DNA of 44,695 nucleotides from Variovorax sp. OV700 (GTDB lineage: Bacteria > Pseudomonadota > Gammaproteobacteria > Burkholderiales > Burkholderiaceae_C), in the NCBI RefSeq assembly GCF_900099805.1, contig NZ_FNDR01000022.1, positions 1 to 44,695 on the forward strand, in the 5' to 3' direction. A program made the translations under genes and the position numbers. The notes below the pieces were generated by a model. That model saw nothing but the letters and a program-made list of their open reading frames with translations, had not been told where the DNA came from and did no database searches. Positions 41,707-44,695 of this stretch are shown piece after piece (position 1 is the first letter of the stretch; each line of letters begins with the position of its first letter).

Positions 41707-41902
41707 TTCTGTCGTTGTGCGCAAGCGCATGACAACAACCCGCGAGCCCGGATACCGGCCTTCGCAATCGCCTTCGGACGCTGCGGGAGTGCGTTTGTCC
41801 GTGCTGCTCGGCACCTGCGTGCCGGGTTGGCATCGGCTCGTGCAATTGCAGCGTGTGTCTCTTGGAACAGCCCAGCGGGAATGCGGGCTAGAGGAACAGC
41901 AT

Positions 41903-44149
41903 ATGCGCAAGCCTGCCGAGCTCGGGATACGGCCCCGGGTTTCAGGTCCTTTCACGACCCTACACATCACGATCCCGGGCTTTGTCGCCCTGCTCGCCAG
42001 CACGTCTGCGCTGGCGCAAGTGAGCTTGCAACCGGTCGAGGTGACGGCCCCCCGGCAGGATCAGGCGCCGGCGCTTCAGGCAACAACGACCGAAGTTGCC
42101 GGCAGGCTGGGCCTGAGCGTCATGGAAACGCCGGCTTCGGTCGAGGTCATCAGCCAGGAGACCATGGAACGGCGTGGCGCACGGACTTTCGAAGAGGCCT
42201 TGCGCGGCGGCGTGGGCATCACTGCTGGTGGAGCGCCCGGATCGCCATCGGTGATCTCGACGCGCGGCTTCATCGGCGGTTTCATCACCTATCTGTTCGA
42301 CGGCGATCGCATTGCAGTGCCGACGATGGTGAGCCGGCCCCAGGACACCTGGAACTATGAGCGAATCGAAGTCTTGAAGGGCCCCTCGTCGGTGCTCTAC
42401 GGTGAAGGCGCCATCGGCGCGGCCGTCAACTTCGTGACCAGGCGACCCGATCGCGGCAACCCTGGCGCGGAGGCCATGATTTCCTATGGGAGCTTCGGCA
42501 CGGCCAGGGCCGGCGTCGGCCTGGGTGTCAACGTGGGCGAGGCCAGCGCTTTCCGACTGGACTACAGCCACCAGGAGACCAACGGGTACATCGACCGCAA
42601 CAAGCAGCGCTACGACAACCTCACCATGGGCTTCAGCACGGCATTGACGCGTGAGCTCACGCTCGATCTGTCGATGGACTACGCCAGGGACAGTGCGCTG
42701 TCCTACCAGGGCACGCCGCTCGTGCCGCGTGCCTATGCGCTCCAGCCGACGGACATCGTCAGCGACGCCAGCGGGCGAGTGGTCGATCGCGGCATCGCGT
42801 TTCGCAACTACAACTTCGACGATGCCGAGATGAGTGCGAACAGCCTCTGGACGCGCGCCAAGCTCAGCTGGCAGATCGCGCCGGAATGGAAGCTGCGCAA
42901 CCAGCTTTCCTACTACACGGCGGACAGGGCGTGGCGCAATTCGGAGTCCTTTGCCTTCGCTGCGCCGGGCCGCATCGTGCGCGACCTGGTCGGCATCACG
43001 CACGACCACCAGATCCTGACGGATCGGCTCGATCTCACGAACACGTCGCCGATCGGGGGAATGAAGAACCGGTTCGTGGGGGGGCTTGAATACACGAAGA
43101 CCCACTTTTCTTCCAACCGCGACTTCTCCAACGGATCGACCGCAGCCAACAATGCGCTCTCGGTGAGCGAGTTCGCCACCATCCCGGGACGCTACGGCAA
43201 CTTTGCCGCGAACCCCGCCCTGTTCGCGGGTGCGGGCAATCGCACGATCTTCGACGCGCGGATTCCCACGGGGTCCATCTTCGTGGAAGATGCCCTGTCC
43301 GTCAGCGACCGATGGACCCTCGTGGGCGGCTTGCGGCAGGACCACGTGAAGGTGGAGCGTCAGAACATGGACCTCAACACCGGGGTCCGGGCATCGTTCG
43401 CGCAGCGATACAGGCCCACATCGGCGCGGCTGGGCGTGGTTTTTGCGATCGATCCCGACACTTCGGTCTACGCCCAGTACTCGAACGCGAGCGCGCCGGT
43501 CGGTACGGGCAACCTCCTGCTGCTCTCGGCGGCCAACGCCGCCTTCAGCCTCTCGACGGGCAAGCAGCTGGAGCTCGGCCTCAAGCAGTCGGCGATGGAG
43601 GGCCGCCTTGACTACACGCTGGCGGCCTACAGGATCGAACTCGACAACGTGCTGTCGCGCGATTTCAGCAACCCGACGCTCACAGTCAACAGCGGCAAGC
43701 AGTCCGCGCAGGGCCTGGAACTCGCCGCGGTCTGGAAGGCGACACGCGAGCTGACACTGAGCGGCAATCTCGCATGGGTCGATGCGAAATTCGACCGTCT
43801 CATCGAGGCCGGCAACGTCTCGCGCGCGGGCAACACCCCGCCGAACGTGCCGGGCGCGGTTGCCAACCTCTGGGTCGACTACAAGGTGCCGGGATTGCCG
43901 CTGCGCATCGGTGGCGGCGTCAACCGAACCGGGTACGCCTACGCCAACAACGCCAACACGGTCCGCATGAACGGGTTCACGACGGCGACCGCCTATGCGA
44001 CCTGGAGCCTGAAGAAGGGCGAAATCACCTTTCGCGTTCGCAACTTGACCGACCAGTTCTACGCGTATTGGAGCGGCGCCAATGCGAACAATCAAGTCAT
44101 GATCGGCGCGCCGCGCAGCTTCGAAGTCAGCTACCGGGCGGCCTTCTGA
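41903..44149 (+). CDS. TonB-dependent outer-membrane receptor
   Basis: About 748 residues from ATG at 41903, which follows GAGGAACAGC; the open frame continues upstream through the riboswitch but that part is not coding. Signal peptide (ITIPGFVALLASTSALAQ), plug domain (TPASVEVISQETMERRGA; PQDTWNYERIEVLKGPSSVL; GEGAIGAAVNFVTRRP) and a beta-barrel ending in a C-terminal phenylalanine (EVSYRAAF). The plug resembles siderophore receptors, but control by a cobalamin riboswitch points to a corrinoid, cobalt chelate or B12-related ligand. The PepSY gene downstream (64-bp gap) is probably co-transcribed. Confidence 0.92.
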   Translation: MRKPAELGIRPRVSGPFTTLHITIPGFVALLASTSALAQVSLQPVEVTAPRQDQAPALQATTTEVAGRLGLSVMETPASVEVISQETMERRGARTFEEALRGGVGITAGGAPGSPSVISTRGFIGGFITYLFDGDRIAVPTMVSRPQDTWNYERIEVLKGPSSVLYGEGAIGAAVNFVTRRPDRGNPGAEAMISYGSFGTARAGVGLGVNVGEASAFRLDYSHQETNGYIDRNKQRYDNLTMGFSTALTRELTLDLSMDYARDSALSYQGTPLVPRAYALQPTDIVSDASGRVVDRGIAFRNYNFDDAEMSANSLWTRAKLSWQIAPEWKLRNQLSYYTADRAWRNSESFAFAAPGRIVRDLVGITHDHQILTDRLDLTNTSPIGGMKNRFVGGLEYTKTHFSSNRDFSNGSTAANNALSVSEFATIPGRYGNFAANPALFAGAGNRTIFDARIPTGSIFVEDALSVSDRWTLVGGLRQDHVKVERQNMDLNTGVRASFAQRYRPTSARLGVVFAIDPDTSVYAQYSNASAPVGTGNLLLLSAANAAFSLSTGKQLELGLKQSAMEGRLDYTLAAYRIELDNVLSRDFSNPTLTVNSGKQSAQGLELAAVWKATRELTLSGNLAWVDAKFDRLIEAGNVSRAGNTPPNVPGAVANLWVDYKVPGLPLRIGGGVNRTGYAYANNANTVRMNGFTTATAYATWSLKKGEITFRVRNLTDQFYAYWSGANANNQVMIGAPRSFEVSYRAAF

Positions 44150-44213
44150 TGAGCGCGCGCGGGGGAGCCCTCCCTGCATTCAGGCCGCGGCGCCATGGGC
44201 CGGTGGCACGGGC

Positions 44214-44695
44214 ATGAAGCGCGCACTGATCTTCATCCACAAGTGGCTCGGCATCTCGTTGGCCTTGCTGTTCCTGATGTGGTTCGTCACCGGGATCGTG
44301 CTGTACTACGTGCCATTCCCGAACCTCTCGCAGGCCGAGCGGCGCGCGGGGTTGCAGCCTCTGGCGCTCGGCGCCGGTTGCTGCCTGACCGCCGAAGAGG
44401 CTGCCAGGCGGGCCGGCGTGAGCTTCACCGAGGCACGCCTGGGCATGGCCGACCCGGGAGGGCCGGTCTGGCGACTACTGGTCGATGCCGGGCAGGCGAA
44501 GGCCGCGCAGTGGCAAGCTCTCGATGCCCGCACCGGCACCGCGAAGACCCCGCTCGGCGCCGTGCAGGCCATGAAGGTGGCCGAGTCCTTCAGCGGCCGA
44601 CGGGCGCTGCGGGCCGAGGGGCTCGAGCGTGACCAGTGGACGGTTCCGCAAGGATTGGACCCTTACCGTCCTCTTTTCAAAGTCAGCCTGGAAGG
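44214..44695 (+). CDS. PepSY-domain membrane protein, 5' part (runs off window)
   Basis: 160 codons are visible before the window ends. MKRALIFIHKWLGISLALLF begins a cytoplasmic start and first membrane helix typical of PepSY-associated TM proteins; TGIVLYYVPFPNLSQAERRA and QWTVPQGLDPYRPLFKVSLE are further family landmarks. It follows the receptor and would reduce or process the imported chelate. It resembles the family of the gene at window start. Confidence 0.85.
   Translation, partial: MKRALIFIHKWLGISLALLFLMWFVTGIVLYYVPFPNLSQAERRAGLQPLALGAGCCLTAEEAARRAGVSFTEARLGMADPGGPVWRLLVDAGQAKAAQWQALDARTGTAKTPLGAVQAMKVAESFSGRRALRAEGLERDQWTVPQGLDPYRPLFKVSLE

Larger units (their letters stand above)
41306..41902. 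other. 597-bp region between beta-propeller and receptor genes
   Basis: Contains the receptor promoter and cobalamin riboswitch (41520-41706). The 196 bases after the riboswitch hold an imperfect hairpin (GTTGTGCGC pairing with GCGCATGACAAC, near 41713-41735), possibly part of the expression platform. The in-frame open region before 41903 is untranslated leader, not coding. Confidence 0.7.

Noticed and set aside
41378..41902. N-terminal extension of the receptor reading frame through the riboswitch
   Set aside because: Coding through the aptamer is implausible and the signal peptide begins just after 41903.
41960..44179. 739-codon minus-strand open frame opposite the TonB receptor gene
   Set aside because: High GC gives long antisense frames; it has no recognisable domain, lacks a ribosome site, and the plus-strand receptor is complete.
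1..44695. Possibility that the window is a closed circle joining the two PepSY fragments
   Set aside because: Joining the end to the start gives an in-frame stop within two codons, so the fragments are not halves of one gene.

Overview
The window is a high-GC, densely coded stretch typical of a Burkholderiales chromosome. Protein style (LysR/IclR regulators, paired Liv-type ABC importers, PepSY/TonB pairs, a long-form adenylate kinase) suggests Comamonadaceae, close to Variovorax; this is inference from sequence style only. No transposase, integrase, phage gene, CRISPR array, tRNA or rRNA was seen. Nearly everything is catabolic or transport: six substrate-binding proteins, four complete ABC importers, hydrolases acting on C-N bonds, and two cytoplasmic-looking sulfite-oxidase-family molybdoenzymes.

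Layout. (1) 1-723: 3' end of a PepSY membrane protein. (2) 707-9496: a diaminopropionate ammonia-lyase gene divergent from an Lrp/AsnC regulator, followed by an ABC importer with a fused double permease, a metal-ligand-poor M24 (creatinase/ectoine-hydrolase fold) protein and an M20 peptidase. This looks like uptake and stepwise hydrolysis of a diaminopropionate conjugate. (3) 9493-16113: nitrilase and molybdoenzyme operon, divergent from a nitrate/cyanate-type (NrtABC-like) ABC importer, then a LysR regulator. (4) 16242-21979: a complete Liv-type importer operon whose last gene is a heme aldoxime dehydratase. Together with the nitrilase this gives an aldoxime to nitrile to acid route. (5) 22411-32042: divergent operon with aldehyde dehydrogenase, a TcuA/fumarate-reductase-like flavoprotein and a second Liv-type importer, then an IclR regulator and a cystathionine-lyase-like PLP enzyme.

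(6) 32043-33572: a patchwork zone with an adenylate kinase gene between gene remnants, including a 34-codon stub resembling the start of a MatC/SLC13-type transporter. (7) 33573-39949: a bidirectional catabolic unit around a LysR gene. On the minus strand are a variant cyclase-family hydrolase, a second molybdoenzyme and an orphan amino-acid-binding protein; on the plus strand are an amidase and a single-chain protein with three Rid domains. The two arms share a nearly identical 15-bp promoter element (14 of 15 bases), each at the -35 position with a 17-bp spacer. (8) 40028-44695: a beta-propeller protein, then a cobalamin riboswitch in front of a TonB-dependent receptor and the 5' end of a second PepSY protein.

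The strongest candidates for undescribed biology are the diaminopropionate-conjugate pathway, the importer-linked aldoxime/nitrile pathway, and the LysR unit with the triple-Rid protein. Substrates of all three are inferred, not read from the sequence.
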